Source: JAFGSG01 sp964626055
Lineage (GTDB): Bacteria > Spirochaetota > UBA4802 > JAFGDQ01
Direction of reading: 5' to 3'
Length of the DNA stretch: 64,000 nucleotides
NCBI GenBank assembly: GCA_964626055.1
Contig: CAZVDF010000009.1
Span: forward strand, 1-64,000
The notes under the pieces are model-generated. The model made no database searches. It was not told the DNA's origin and was given only the letters and a program-made list of their open reading frames with translations. Positions 53,071-61,785 of this stretch are shown one piece after another (within the stretch, counting starts at the first letter, position 1; the number at the start of each line of letters is the position of its first letter). The position numbers were made by a program, and so were the translations under genes.

Positions 53071-53442
53071 CTATTTACTCTTCTTTAAAATCTCTTCAGC
53101 GGCTTTTTTCAGCTTAGGGGAAAAATTCACCTGTACGGTTTCTTCAGTTTTCTTTATTTTCCCGTCGTTCTTATTTTTATCTATATCTTCAGTAATCCAA
53201 CGGCTAAGCGCGTACAGCATTCTTTCGTATATTTCATTTACCTTTGCGCCCATGTTGGCTTTTTTATAAAAGCCAAGCGCCGTAAGCGGTTGTTTTTTAT
53301 CGTAAAAATAATAATCGCCTATTCTTGCAAGTCCGTCCCTGTAATCGGTTTTAATGAATATTTTAAGCGCGCTATCGATCTCTCCTTTATTAAAATATTC
53401 ATTGCCTTTTCTTATCAGAGCGATTCTCTCTTTTTCTTCCAT
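53071..53442 (-). CDS. Small TPR-like hypothetical protein
   Basis: The 123-residue protein is predicted all-helical, with one to two TPR-like units (IRKGNEYFNKGEIDSALKIF, ARIGDYYFYDKKQPLTALGF). The C-terminal stretch KLKKAAEEILKKSK resembles other small spirochaetal helical proteins. There is no signal peptide. It lies four bases upstream of the M16 peptidase, so it is probably in the same operon. Confidence 0.6.
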   Translation of the reverse strand: MEEKERIALIRKGNEYFNKGEIDSALKIFIKTDYRDGLARIGDYYFYDKKQPLTALGFYKKANMGAKVNEIYERMLYALSRWITEDIDKNKNDGKIKKTEETVQVNFSPKLKKAAEEILKKSK

Positions 53443-53473
53443 AATGCTCTCTTACGGTCCGGACGCCCGTATA

Positions 53474-54301
53474 TCATTTATAAAAGATATCGATCAGTGT
53501 TCCTATAAGTAGCAATGGTGCTGAAAAATTATTTATCTGCATAAATTCCGTTCTGGTCGTTTCAATATCCCTGCTGTTTAATAATATTTCCTGCCGAACT
53601 ATAATAATGACCAGACAGAAAAGCGATATCCAGTAGGCCAGGCCGCGCGCCGCAACGGACCCTGCAAGGATCAGTAAGAAAATTGAAAATATAAATAAAA
53701 CAACCGATATAAATCTCGCCCTGCCGGTCCCGAACCTTTTAATAACATAATTTCTGCTATTCTTTTCATTCCTGATATCATAAATGCCTTTTGATATTTC
53801 GTAGCCGAAGGTCCAAAAAACAACGGACGCGAATAAAATGAATGGAATTAATTCAAACCGGTTATTAACGGCAATATAACCTCCTACCGGGCACATTGCT
53901 TCAAAAAACCACAGTCTGTATTCCGGTATATAATCATATTTTCTCAATAAAGGTACAGCAATCGAAAGAACAACGGACGCAACAGAGACATAATAACACA
54001 GCTGGTTTATTATGAAGGATAAGAAAATAAATAATACGGAAGATATCACTGCGTATACCAGAATAACTGAATTCTTTTTAGCATCTTTTATAAGCTCTTT
54101 CAGCCGGAATGTCCTGTTTTTGTCTTTTAAAATAAATTGAAACGACAAATACGATATCCTGGCGCATATAAGGGAAACTGTAAATAATATCCATACAATA
54201 AAATCGGAGTTCCCTATAAAAAAAAGTCCTATATAGCCGAGCGACAACAATAAAATCAGCTCATTAATTTTTAAAAACTGTTTGATTATTTTCAGATCCA
54301 T
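53474..54301 (-). CDS. UbiA-like polytopic membrane protein
   Basis: The 275-residue protein has about eight membrane segments. GYEISKGIYDIRNEKNSRNY followed by FGTGRARF resembles the second Asp motif of UbiA prenyltransferases (DIxD.. R). The first motif (NDxxDxxxD) is not clear: KDKNRTFRLKELI stands near its place. It may be a diverged prenyltransferase or another helical membrane protein. It follows the BaiN-like gene on the same strand. Confidence 0.6.
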   Translation of the reverse strand: MDLKIIKQFLKINELILLLSLGYIGLFFIGNSDFIVWILFTVSLICARISYLSFQFILKDKNRTFRLKELIKDAKKNSVILVYAVISSVLFIFLSFIINQLCYYVSVASVVLSIAVPLLRKYDYIPEYRLWFFEAMCPVGGYIAVNNRFELIPFILFASVVFWTFGYEISKGIYDIRNEKNSRNYVIKRFGTGRARFISVVLFIFSIFLLILAGSVAARGLAYWISLFCLVIIIVRQEILLNSRDIETTRTEFMQINNFSAPLLLIGTLIDIFYK

Positions 54302-54380
54302 CCGGTATCCTCGTATGCTTAGCCGGCAAATATTTATTAAGTTGTTTTTGCAGCGGGAGCTTGATCCTGAATAATTAATT

Positions 54381-55604
54381 CTAAGATAAATGCTGGGACA
54401 TACCGGCTAAAGCGCCTGTACTCCATGCAAACTGTAAATTATATCCACCGCTTTCTCCGTCGATGTCAAGTAGTTCTCCTGTTATATAAAGGTTTTTTAT
54501 TATCCTTGATTCCATAGTTGCGGGATTTATTTCGTCAACATCGACTCCTCCCGCCGCAACTACGGCTTCCCTGAATGATCTTGGATTCCCGGGAGCGACT
54601 TTCAGACATTTAAAAATCTTTATAATTCCGAGTCTCTCCTGGTTTGTCAGAAATTTCACCTGCTTATAAGGATCAATACCGCCGGCTTTAAACAGTACTT
54701 CTGGGATACGTTTTTTTATAATGCCTGCAAGGCTTAAAAAAATACTTTTATCCCCGTCATCCCACAGGTTATTAAGTTTTTTCCCCAGTTCCTGTTCGGT
54801 GAGTTCAGGAAAAAAATCAATGATGATATCAGGAATATTTTTCTGCAGCACCTGCTCATTCACAGCGCGTGAAATATTCAGCGCGGCCGGGCCGGAGATA
54901 CCGAATTTCGTAAAGAGAAGTTCGCCTTTCGACTCGGAAATCATTTTATTGCCGAGTTCAACTGATGTCCTGCAATCCCATTTTATTCCTTCAAGAACGT
55001 GCAATACTTTTAACGGAATATTGATCGGGAGAATCGCGGGAAAAGGCTCGTAAACCTTATGACCGAGAGATTCAGCGAGCTCGTATCCTATACTGGAGGC
55101 GCCGAGACCGGTGTATGCACAGCTGCCTGCGGATAAGATTACAGAATCGAATAAATTTTTTTCCTGCCCGGCTGTAACGACCATGAATTTATTTTTTGCG
55201 GCAACAACTTTTTCAATCTTCCTGTCAAGCCTCAGCTCTATCCCTTTTTTGTCCAGTTCGTAATTCAGTATTTCAACAACTCCGGATGCCTGTCTGGAAG
55301 CAGGGAACAATCTGCCTTCATCTTCCTCAACAAAAGGTATCCCTATAGATTCAAACAAATCAATAGTATTATTAAGCCCGAACCTGGAGAACACATTCCG
55401 AATAAATTCAGGGTTGTGCCCGCAGTAATGGGACACATCTAAATTTTTATTTGAGATATTACATCTACCGTTTCCTGTGCTTAATATTTTCCTGCCGATT
55501 TTATTTTGCTTCTCGTATAACGTGACTTCAGTGTTCTCCCCTGCGGCTAATAAAGCTGCCATTATCCCTGAAGCTCCTGCCCCTATTACTGCTATATGTT
55601 TCAT
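54381..55604 (-). CDS. HI0933/BaiN-family flavoprotein
   Basis: The 407-residue protein starts with the FAD-binding AVIGAGASGIMAALLA and NGRCNISNKN. Further landmarks are RLFPASRQASGVVEIL, SAGSCAYTGLGASSIGYE and the C-terminal LYITGELLDIDGESGGYNLQ. This is the HI0933/BaiN family of NAD(P)/FAD-dependent oxidoreductases with unknown substrate. No partner is suggested by neighbours. Confidence 0.9.
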   Translation of the reverse strand: MKHIAVIGAGASGIMAALLAAGENTEVTLYEKQNKIGRKILSTGNGRCNISNKNLDVSHYCGHNPEFIRNVFSRFGLNNTIDLFESIGIPFVEEDEGRLFPASRQASGVVEILNYELDKKGIELRLDRKIEKVVAAKNKFMVVTAGQEKNLFDSVILSAGSCAYTGLGASSIGYELAESLGHKVYEPFPAILPINIPLKVLHVLEGIKWDCRTSVELGNKMISESKGELLFTKFGISGPAALNISRAVNEQVLQKNIPDIIIDFFPELTEQELGKKLNNLWDDGDKSIFLSLAGIIKKRIPEVLFKAGGIDPYKQVKFLTNQERLGIIKIFKCLKVAPGNPRSFREAVVAAGGVDVDEINPATMESRIIKNLYITGELLDIDGESGGYNLQFAWSTGALAGMSQHLS

Positions 55605-55656
55605 ATACGTTGTCCTGAAAACGACGACTCTTTAATAATTTATAAAAGTAACGTTA

Positions 55657-55913
55657 AGAGTACGTCTAAAAACCTGTTTAAAGTAACCGGCGATATATTG
55701 CCATATCAATTTTCCGAGGACTGCCTGCGGCGACAGGAACGGATGCCTTAGTGTCGGATGCGGGCAGGATGCCCGTTTGCGCCCGACCCGCAGGCGACGT
55801 GTGAAGCTCTAATTCCGCAGGAAATTATAGATAGTATTGATATGGCCATTCACACATAATTGTGAGCGGTAATATATATTTTTCCTTTAATAATAGGTTT
55901 TGGGACGCACTCT
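55657..55913. repeat. Family-2 hairpin element with GAGTGCGTCCC ends
   Basis: Ends AGAGTACGTCTAAAAACCT (55657-55675) and AGGTTTTGGGACGCACTCT (55895-55913) are inverted repeats with a few mismatches; TA lies next to both. Inner stems include ATATATTGCC/GGTAATATAT and CCATATCAA/TTGATATGG. A GC-rich core (55710-55800) has its own hairpins (GCCTGCGG/CCGCAGGC). No ORF of note. A matching solo end is at 1948-1966. The rest of 55605-56124 is AT-rich spacer. Confidence 0.8.
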
Positions 55914-56124
55914 AAGCCAAAAATATAACTGACTTAATATAAATTGAAATATTTATTTATGTCAACCAGTTTGAGATCGATTTACTAAAAGTAGTGTGAT
56001 GCGAAACTCTTTCTACCGGAATAGAATATGTTTTGCCTTAATTGCATGGATTTTAAATAGTAATTGACAGATTCATTTCAATCTTTTTTCAACAAAAGAA
56101 TAATTTATCCGGAGCATAATATTA

Positions 56125-56880
56125 ATGAATCAATTACTTCTCAGAATCACTTCTTTCGCCCGCATAATTGGAATTCTTTTTTCAATTGCTCTGGCTGCAA
56201 TTTTATCCATTCCTTCGACAATTATCGACCGTTCGGGATATTTAGGGCATACATTCGCAAAAATGGGAGGAAAGCTTATCTTATTTTTCGCCGGATTAAA
56301 AGTCCATTGTGAAGGCATCGAAAATGTGGATAAAACTAAAATTCAGGTGTTCGCGATTAATCATTTAAGTTACTTTGACGTTCCAATGATATATTCCATT
56401 CTTCCGGTACAGGTAGGCTGGCTTGCCAAAAAAGATTTATTCCGCCTTCCTTTCCTGGGATGGCTTATGAAGGCAAACAGATTTATTCCCGTCGAGGAAG
56501 GTGAAGGAAGAAATGTGATAAAGAGTTTAAACGAAGCAGTGGAAAAAGTTAAAAACGGAACAAGAATTATAATATTTCCCGAAGGCACCAGAAGCAAGTC
56601 AGGGGAACTTTTACCGTTTAAAAAATTATTATTCCGCCTTTGTCTTAAAACAGGCGTCCCTATTGTTCCAATTTGCATTAAAGGCACAAACAACGCATTG
56701 ACGCCGGGATCTTTGTTAATAAGGCCTGGCAATGTTTACGCAAAAATAGGCAAAGAGATCGATACCGGCAAATATCAGCCAAATAAGGTGCTTGATTTGA
56801 TGAACGACCTGAGGCACGCTATTATGATACTGAATAAAGAAATCCTTAAGGATGAAAAATATAATTTGCGGCAAGGATAG
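56125..56880 (+). CDS. plsC: 1-acyl-sn-glycerol-3-phosphate acyltransferase
   Basis: The 251-residue membrane-associated acyltransferase has an N-terminal hydrophobic segment (about 10-35), NHLSYFDVP (H(x)4D catalytic motif, about 77-82) and FPEGTRSKSGELLPFK (block III). KGTNNALTPG also fits. It makes phosphatidic acid. CCGGAGCA precedes the ATG. The AICAR transformylase gene starts about 60 bases downstream. Confidence 0.93.
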   Translation: MNQLLLRITSFARIIGILFSIALAAILSIPSTIIDRSGYLGHTFAKMGGKLILFFAGLKVHCEGIENVDKTKIQVFAINHLSYFDVPMIYSILPVQVGWLAKKDLFRLPFLGWLMKANRFIPVEEGEGRNVIKSLNEAVEKVKNGTRIIIFPEGTRSKSGELLPFKKLLFRLCLKTGVPIVPICIKGTNNALTPGSLLIRPGNVYAKIGKEIDTGKYQPNKVLDLMNDLRHAIMILNKEILKDEKYNLRQG

Positions 56881-56941
56881 CATGCATTCGTTTTTATTTT
56901 TCGGATAACTATCAAAAAAGAAATTATTAGGAGCTGACGAC

Positions 56942-58231
56942 ATGGCAGATAATTTAAAAAAAGCATATAAAACAGTTATGGACGACCATTTCCCTGATAC
57001 CATGACTATCACATTCGGAGACCAGACCCTGAGATATAAAAAAAGAGCGTGGAAAATAGAAGAGAACGGAACGACTATTGAGAAGGGTCTCCGCTACGGG
57101 GAGAACCCGGGACAGGAAGCCGCAATGTACGAGCTTGTTGAAGGCAATCTCTCTCTCGGCAACTGCAAATACATAGGCCCAAAAAATTCGCTCGTTAGCA
57201 GCATTGACGAAAGTATGATGGTCCAGTTCGGGAAGCATCCCGGCAAGATTAATTTTACCGATATCGACAATGCGTTGAATATGCTTAAATATCTTATGAA
57301 AAAACCCGCGGCCGTTGTCGTGAAACATAATAATCCAAGCGGGGTAGCCTACGGTTCGAATATAGCTGAAGCGTACAGCAGGGCATTCAGAGCGGACAGG
57401 ATAGCGGCATTCGGCGGATGCGCCGCGCTGAACCGCACGGTAGACAGGGAGACTGCTGAGCTGATGTCGGAGCTTTATCTGGAAGTCGTCGCAGCGCCGG
57501 ATTATGACAGTGCCGCTCTAAACATTTTACAAAAGAAAAAAAATCTCAGAATAGTAAAAATCGAAAGAATTGACAATCTTGAGAAATACAGGGATATGCG
57601 TTTCGTGGACTTCAAATCGCTTATCGACGGCGGTATCATCGTGCAGCAGTCTCCTCTCAACATTGTTAAAAGCATAAAGGATCTTAAACCGGCCGAAGCG
57701 GAGTATAAAGGCAAAACTTATAAAATAGATAGGCTGCCGAGCGAAAAGGAATACGAAGATCTTCTCTTCGGATGGTTCGTTGAACAGGGCGTTACTTCGA
57801 ATTCGGTCTTATATGTCAAGGAAGGCGCGACAGTCGGTATCGGAACAGGCGAACAGGACAGGGTAGGTGTTGCCGAAATAGCGATATACAAAGCATATAC
57901 AAAGTACGCGGATCTTCTTTGCTGGGACAGGTATCATATTTCATATAAGGAACTGGAACTTGCCGTACAGAAAGGCGAAAGAAAAAAATCGGAAATAGCG
58001 GAGATAGACGAAAAAACAAAAATCGATAACGGTGGTTTGATAGGCTCCGCAATGGTATCCGATGCGTTTTTCCCGTTCAGGGACGGCATCGATGCCGGGA
58101 TCAGGCAGGGTGTTACTTCCGTTGTGCAGCCTGGAGGTTCCGAAAGGGATTTTGAATCAATAGAAGCATGCAACGAAGCTGTTCCGAAAGTCGCCATGGT
58201 ATATACCGGCCAGAGGGCGTTTAAGCATTAG
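56942..58231 (+). CDS. Stand-alone AICAR transformylase (PurH C-terminal type)
   Basis: The 429-residue protein covers only the transformylase part of PurH: LRYGENPGQEAAMYE, VVKHNNPSGVAYG (catalytic Lys-His), AFRADRIAAFGG, VGIGTGEQDRVGV and a closing SVVQPGGSERD. The IMP cyclohydrolase (MGS-fold) half is absent, so cyclohydrolase activity must come from elsewhere. GGAGCTGACGAC precedes the ATG. A similar short form occurs in several anaerobic lineages. Confidence 0.88.
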   Translation: MADNLKKAYKTVMDDHFPDTMTITFGDQTLRYKKRAWKIEENGTTIEKGLRYGENPGQEAAMYELVEGNLSLGNCKYIGPKNSLVSSIDESMMVQFGKHPGKINFTDIDNALNMLKYLMKKPAAVVVKHNNPSGVAYGSNIAEAYSRAFRADRIAAFGGCAALNRTVDRETAELMSELYLEVVAAPDYDSAALNILQKKKNLRIVKIERIDNLEKYRDMRFVDFKSLIDGGIIVQQSPLNIVKSIKDLKPAEAEYKGKTYKIDRLPSEKEYEDLLFGWFVEQGVTSNSVLYVKEGATVGIGTGEQDRVGVAEIAIYKAYTKYADLLCWDRYHISYKELELAVQKGERKKSEIAEIDEKTKIDNGGLIGSAMVSDAFFPFRDGIDAGIRQGVTSVVQPGGSERDFESIEACNEAVPKVAMVYTGQRAFKH

Positions 58232-58310
58232 CATTTCGTCATTTTTTTAATGATTTACTCGTTTTGGCTGACTTTTTAATATTAAATAACTATGATTATT
58301 CGATAAAAGT

Positions 58311-58727
58311 ATGCCCGTGATAACAGATTATATTACTCTATCCACTAACGGTAAAAGGGATGTGACAGACATTACGTCAAAAATGCAGGAAATTGTCACG
58401 GGCAGTAAAATAAAATCAGGGATCGCGGTTGCGTTTGCCCCAGGATCAACGGGTGCAATCACCACTATTGAATATGAGCCCGGATTGAAAAAAGATATAA
58501 ATCTTTTTCTTGAAAAGCTTATCCCGTACGGAGGGAACTATCAACATCATAATACCTGGCATGACGATAACGGCGCAGCCCATCTGCAGGCAGCCATGAT
58601 AGGACCGTCAATAACTGTCCCGGTCATCGACGGCGTTCTCGGTCTCGGCACGTGGCAGCAGGTGGTTTTTATCGACTGCGACACAAGACCGAGAAACAGA
58701 CGAATCATTATCCAGATCGTCTATTAA
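58311..58727 (+). CDS. YjbQ/UPF0047 family protein
   Basis: The 138-residue protein has the family marks YQHHNTWHDDNGAAHLQAAM and GTWQQVVFIDCDTRPRNR. In E. coli, YjbQ shows weak thiamine-phosphate synthase activity; the true role is open. It converges with the small MshEN-like gene. An AAAAAACTAGTTTTTTT palindrome spans both stops and may act as a weak terminator. Confidence 0.9.
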   Translation: MPVITDYITLSTNGKRDVTDITSKMQEIVTGSKIKSGIAVAFAPGSTGAITTIEYEPGLKKDINLFLEKLIPYGGNYQHHNTWHDDNGAAHLQAAMIGPSITVPVIDGVLGLGTWQQVVFIDCDTRPRNRRIIIQIVY

Positions 58728-58732
58728 AAAAA

Positions 58733-58933
58733 CTAGTTTTTTTCATGCATTTTTATTATGGTACCCTGCATTTTTAAATATTCCAGAAGAGCGTCATCAT
58801 CCAGATACCCAAGATTGACCAGAATATTCCCGATAAGATCACCGTCTTTTCTCTGAACTCCGAGAGCTTCATCAAGCTGCTCCGGAGTAATTAAGCCATT
58901 TTCTATTAATAACTCACCTATCAGCTTTTTCAT
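58733..58933 (-). CDS. Small MshEN-like (T2SSE N-terminal) domain protein
   Basis: The 66-residue protein is a single N-terminal-type domain of GspE/PilB ATPases: LIGELLIENGLITPEQLDEA then LIGNILVNLGYLDDDALLEY. In MshE/PilB this tandem of (L)LGxxL-type motifs binds c-di-GMP. Here it stands alone without an ATPase. It sits near a CheY gene (same strand, 88 bases away). A sensor or adaptor role is an inference. Confidence 0.68.
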   Translation of the reverse strand: MKKLIGELLIENGLITPEQLDEALGVQRKDGDLIGNILVNLGYLDDDALLEYLKMQGTIIKMHEKN

Positions 58934-59021
58934 ATCAAGTCTCCGTTTAAATTGTTCCTGATAAAAAATCGAATTATTCCCGGCAGTTATATTTCAACAG
59001 AATAATGATATTGTAAAAGTT

Positions 59022-59393
59022 CTATTTCAGTAAACGTTTTACTGTGCTTAAAAGTTTATCCGGATGAAATGGTTTTACAATCGAAGCGGAAGCGCCTAAT
59101 TTTTTACACTCAGCAAGTCTGGCGTCATTGGATTCAGTGGTAAGCATTATTACGGGAGTATATCTGTCTGTTTTTTTGAATTCCTCAAGAAAAGTCGTGC
59201 CGTCCATAACCGGCATACTTAAATCTACAATGCAAAGAGATATGCCGTCCCCGCTTTCAATAATTTTCTTTATCTTTTTTAATGCATCTTCTCCGTTCTC
59301 AGCATGCTGTATGGCATATCCCAAATTTTTTAATACGAGTTCAAGAATAGCCCTTATAGTTAAAGAATCGTCAATTATTACAATGTATTGCAT
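59022..59393 (-). CDS. Single-domain response regulator (CheY-like)
   Basis: The 123-residue REC domain has VIIDDSLTIRAI (acidic pair), phospho-Asp in CIVDLSMPVMDG, Thr in VIMLTTES and Lys in ASIVKPF. There is no output domain, so it acts by protein contact. It may serve the membrane MCP elsewhere or the MshEN-like neighbour. Spacer 59394-59588 is AT-rich and empty. Confidence 0.93.
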   Translation of the reverse strand: MQYIVIIDDSLTIRAILELVLKNLGYAIQHAENGEDALKKIKKIIESGDGISLCIVDLSMPVMDGTTFLEEFKKTDRYTPVIMLTTESNDARLAECKKLGASASIVKPFHPDKLLSTVKRLLK

Positions 59394-59588
59394 CCAATTA
59401 ACCTGGTACAGTATTGTTTTATCTCAGATCGGACATAACAATTTTATGGAATTTTTAAAGTCCCGGATCCGAAAAGTAAATCGAATACTGCATTAATAAA
59501 AAAACTAATCATTAATATTACATCTTTTCTTAAATAAAGGCAAATAAAAAAAATATTATTTTATTATTTTAATTTTCGTCTTCTAAGT

Positions 59589-60125
59589 TTAAGACAAAGG
59601 GGGTATAAGAGTAAGTATTAAATTTATTATCTGAGGAGCGAGTTCTTTAATTCTGGCAAGCTCTTCATCGGTAAAGTCCGATAAAAGATAATCTGCTACA
59701 TCAATATTCGGATTTCCCGGCCTTCCAACACCGATCCTTATCCTGTTGAAATCTGCGGAATCGATATGCTGTATGATCGACCTTAGACCGTTGTGTCCCT
59801 TGTGTCCTCCGCCGGTTTTGGTCCTGATCTCGCCAAACGGCAGTTCAATTTCATCATGAACTGCGATCAAATCTTCGGGGCTTGTATTATAGTAATTCAC
59901 AGCTTCGCTTACAGCCAGCCCGCTTTTGTTCATATAAGTATCCGGGAAAATAATTAATACATCGCTACCTTCTATCTTACCGGTTCCGCACTCTGAATGA
60001 AAATCCTTTTTTTTAACTGAGATATTAAATTTATCAGCAAATATTTTACCGATAATGAAACCGGCATTATGCCGGTTCCTGCTGTATTTTCTGCCGGGAT
60101 TTCCAAGAAACGCGATAATTTTCAT
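59589..60125 (-). CDS. pth: Peptidyl-tRNA hydrolase
   Basis: Releases tRNA from prematurely dropped peptidyl-tRNA. The 178-residue protein has FLGNPGRKYSRNRHNAGF (catalytic His about 19), PDTYMNKSGLAV and VHDEIELPFG (Asp). GGGHKGHNGLRSI and RIGVGRPG follow. Length is slightly short at the C-terminus (ends LILTLIPPLS). Confidence 0.96.
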   Translation of the reverse strand: MKIIAFLGNPGRKYSRNRHNAGFIIGKIFADKFNISVKKKDFHSECGTGKIEGSDVLIIFPDTYMNKSGLAVSEAVNYYNTSPEDLIAVHDEIELPFGEIRTKTGGGHKGHNGLRSIIQHIDSADFNRIRIGVGRPGNPNIDVADYLLSDFTDEELARIKELAPQIINLILTLIPPLS

Positions 60126-60215
60126 TACGTCTCCAGATAATAATTATTACTCATCTCAACTGACCTAAATTATTACATTTACGATAAAATAATAAAAGTC
60201 AGTAAAGATCACTTA

Positions 60216-60572
60216 TTATTTATTTAAGATCATTTTTACTGATAGTACCAATAAAACAAAACCAAAAATTCTGCTTAGGAGAGCATCGTCAATATGTTCA
60301 GCAAATTTTGCTCCGGCATATGCTCCGACGATAAAACCGGCAGCTATAAATAAAGCAACAGGGATATTGACATTACCGTTTTTATAATATTCGTACGCCG
60401 CCAGAAGCCCGATAGGCGGGATCATGGCCGCGAGGGCGGTTCCCTGCGCCATATGCTGACTGAATTTTAAGAAAAAAACTATTAACGGGATCATAATTAC
60501 TGCGCCTCCAATTCCCAGAAGACCGCCCAAAACTCCGGCGCAGACGCCTATAACAGCAGCAATAACATGCAT
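60216..60572 (-). CDS. Half-size TauE/SafE-like membrane protein
   Basis: The 118-residue protein has four membrane segments and one TauE/SafE repeat (GLLGIGGAVIMIPLIVFFL, AQGTALAAMIPPIGLLAAY, AGFIVGAYAGAKFAEHI). It is half the usual length (about 250), so it probably dimerises. Possible role: export or import of sulfonates, sulfite or other organic anions. No partner half-gene is adjacent. Confidence 0.83.
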   Translation of the reverse strand: MHVIAAVIGVCAGVLGGLLGIGGAVIMIPLIVFFLKFSQHMAQGTALAAMIPPIGLLAAYEYYKNGNVNIPVALFIAAGFIVGAYAGAKFAEHIDDALLSRIFGFVLLVLSVKMILNK

Positions 60573-60647
60573 ATGATTTCTCCAGAGTTATAATATAAAA
60601 AAATTTTTATTCCGATGATTTGAATATCCTGAATAACTGATTAGTAT

Positions 60648-61172
60648 CTACTTGATTATATGCATCCCGATTTTCAGATATTTCTTCGCCAGATTAATAT
60701 ACAGCTCTTTACCCAATGTCCAAAAATTTTCATCTTTTTTATTTACCTTGCGGACTACTTTTGCAGGATTCCCGGCAGCAACGGAATTTCCAGGTATTTG
60801 CTGTCGGGCTTTTACAACACAGCCTTCAGCAACAATTGCCCAAGCGCCCACTTTTGAATGCAGGCTCAGAATTGCTCCCATTCCAACAACAACGCCATCG
60901 TCAATATTTTCACAGTGAAGAATAGCTCCGTGCCCCACAGTAACTCTTTGTCCTATGCTGCATTTCCCGTCCGGAGGCGCATGTACAATCACCCCCTCCT
61001 CGATTGCCGAGCCCGATCCGATCTCGATAGTCCCGTAATCTCCGCGCAGAATTGCTCCATGCCCTATGTAGCAGTTATCGCCTATAATAACATCGCCGAT
61101 GATTATTGCCGTTTCGCTCACATATGATTCGTTGCCGATTCTGGGATTTCGGCCGTCAAAGCTATAAATCAT
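60648..61172 (-). CDS. Gamma-type carbonic anhydrase / left-handed beta-helix protein
   Basis: The 174-residue protein has hexapeptide repeats. Probable zinc His are His64 (VIVHAPPDG), His81 and His86 (GHGAILHC), with Arg43 and Asp45 as in Cam-type enzymes. The pattern fits the CaiE/YrdA branch, where activity varies. AAGGAGA precedes the ATG. Confidence 0.9.
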   Translation of the reverse strand: MIYSFDGRNPRIGNESYVSETAIIIGDVIIGDNCYIGHGAILRGDYGTIEIGSGSAIEEGVIVHAPPDGKCSIGQRVTVGHGAILHCENIDDGVVVGMGAILSLHSKVGAWAIVAEGCVVKARQQIPGNSVAAGNPAKVVRKVNKKDENFWTLGKELYINLAKKYLKIGMHIIK

Positions 61173-61311
61173 TCTATTTCTCCTTTATTGATCAGTTTAT
61201 TGAATCAGATTTAAGTTCATATAGAAACCTCTTCTGAAGCATTAAAGAAAATAAATAGTTTTCTTAAACATAATGACAAGAAAAAAATAAATAAATTATT
61301 AAACAATGGAT

Positions 61312-61340
61312 TTGACGTTTATTTATTATTTTTCTATGCT
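61312..61340 (+). promoter_or_regulatory. Predicted sigma-70 promoter of the candidate selenoprotein gene
   Basis: TTGACG (61312-61317), 17 bases, TATGCT (61335-61340), about 65 bases before the ATG. It lies in the AT-rich divergent gap after the carbonic anhydrase gene. Confidence 0.55.
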
Positions 61341-61405
61341 GCTTAATAAATGATCAATTGAAATAAATTTCTGAATAAGCAATTTCACACATTCGGAGGT
61401 AAACC

Positions 61406-61774
61406 ATGACTGCGAATAATGAAGACAAATTACATAAGGTAGAAAAGCTGAATAAGCCGTCTGATGTTCAGGAACATGACCATGCAGGATGAGTAGGCGG
61501 GGCATGAGTACCCGTTACGCCGCCGGGCGGCTGGCATGTAATTGAATTTTCGGACGATACACAGGTACGACTTACAGGTTTGGACCCGATAATGGCGGAT
61601 TTTCACCTTGAAGGCAGAAAACCTGATGATGAAACCGCTTTGGAGATCCTGAAGTTGCTGGAAGATAGAAAGAATTATATTCCATTATCTGAAAAAACCC
61701 GTAAAGAATACGCTTATGCTGTTTTGAAGGAATATAAAAAGTATATTAAGAGTGTAAAAGACAAAAACCGGTAG
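61406..61774 (+). CDS. Candidate selenoprotein with two in-frame UGA codons
   Basis: From ATG 61406 (GGAGG six bases upstream) the frame runs 122 codons to TAG 61774 only if UGA at 61490-61492 (codon 29) and 61505-61507 (codon 34) are read. The local sequence is HDHAG-U-VGGA-U-VPVTPPGGWHV, resembling a C-x4-C metal or redox motif. After the second UGA the protein continues cleanly (DPIMADFHLEGRKPDDETA, KTRKEYAYAVLKEYKKYI). GGCG/CGCC and GGG/CCC form a stem-loop (61496-61521) directly after the first UGA, placed like a bacterial SECIS; a second GC stem (GCCG/CGGC, 61519-61531) follows. Other genes here use UGA as stop, so general recoding is unlikely. From memory, similar proteins in anaerobes may carry Cys at these sites. 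Alternatives are a pseudogene with two stops or a separate short peptide. No sel genes are in the window. Confidence 0.72.
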
Positions 61775-61785
61775 TAAATTAAATA

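Noticed and set aside
61490..61507. UGA read as Trp or Gly genome-wide
   Set aside because: Many clear genes here end in UGA (tmk, por delta, TPR lipoprotein) at the expected family length, so UGA is a stop.
61580..61774. A 64-codon ORF as a complete gene
   Set aside because: It lacks its own ribosome site and is the tail of the longer frame that contains two UGA codons.
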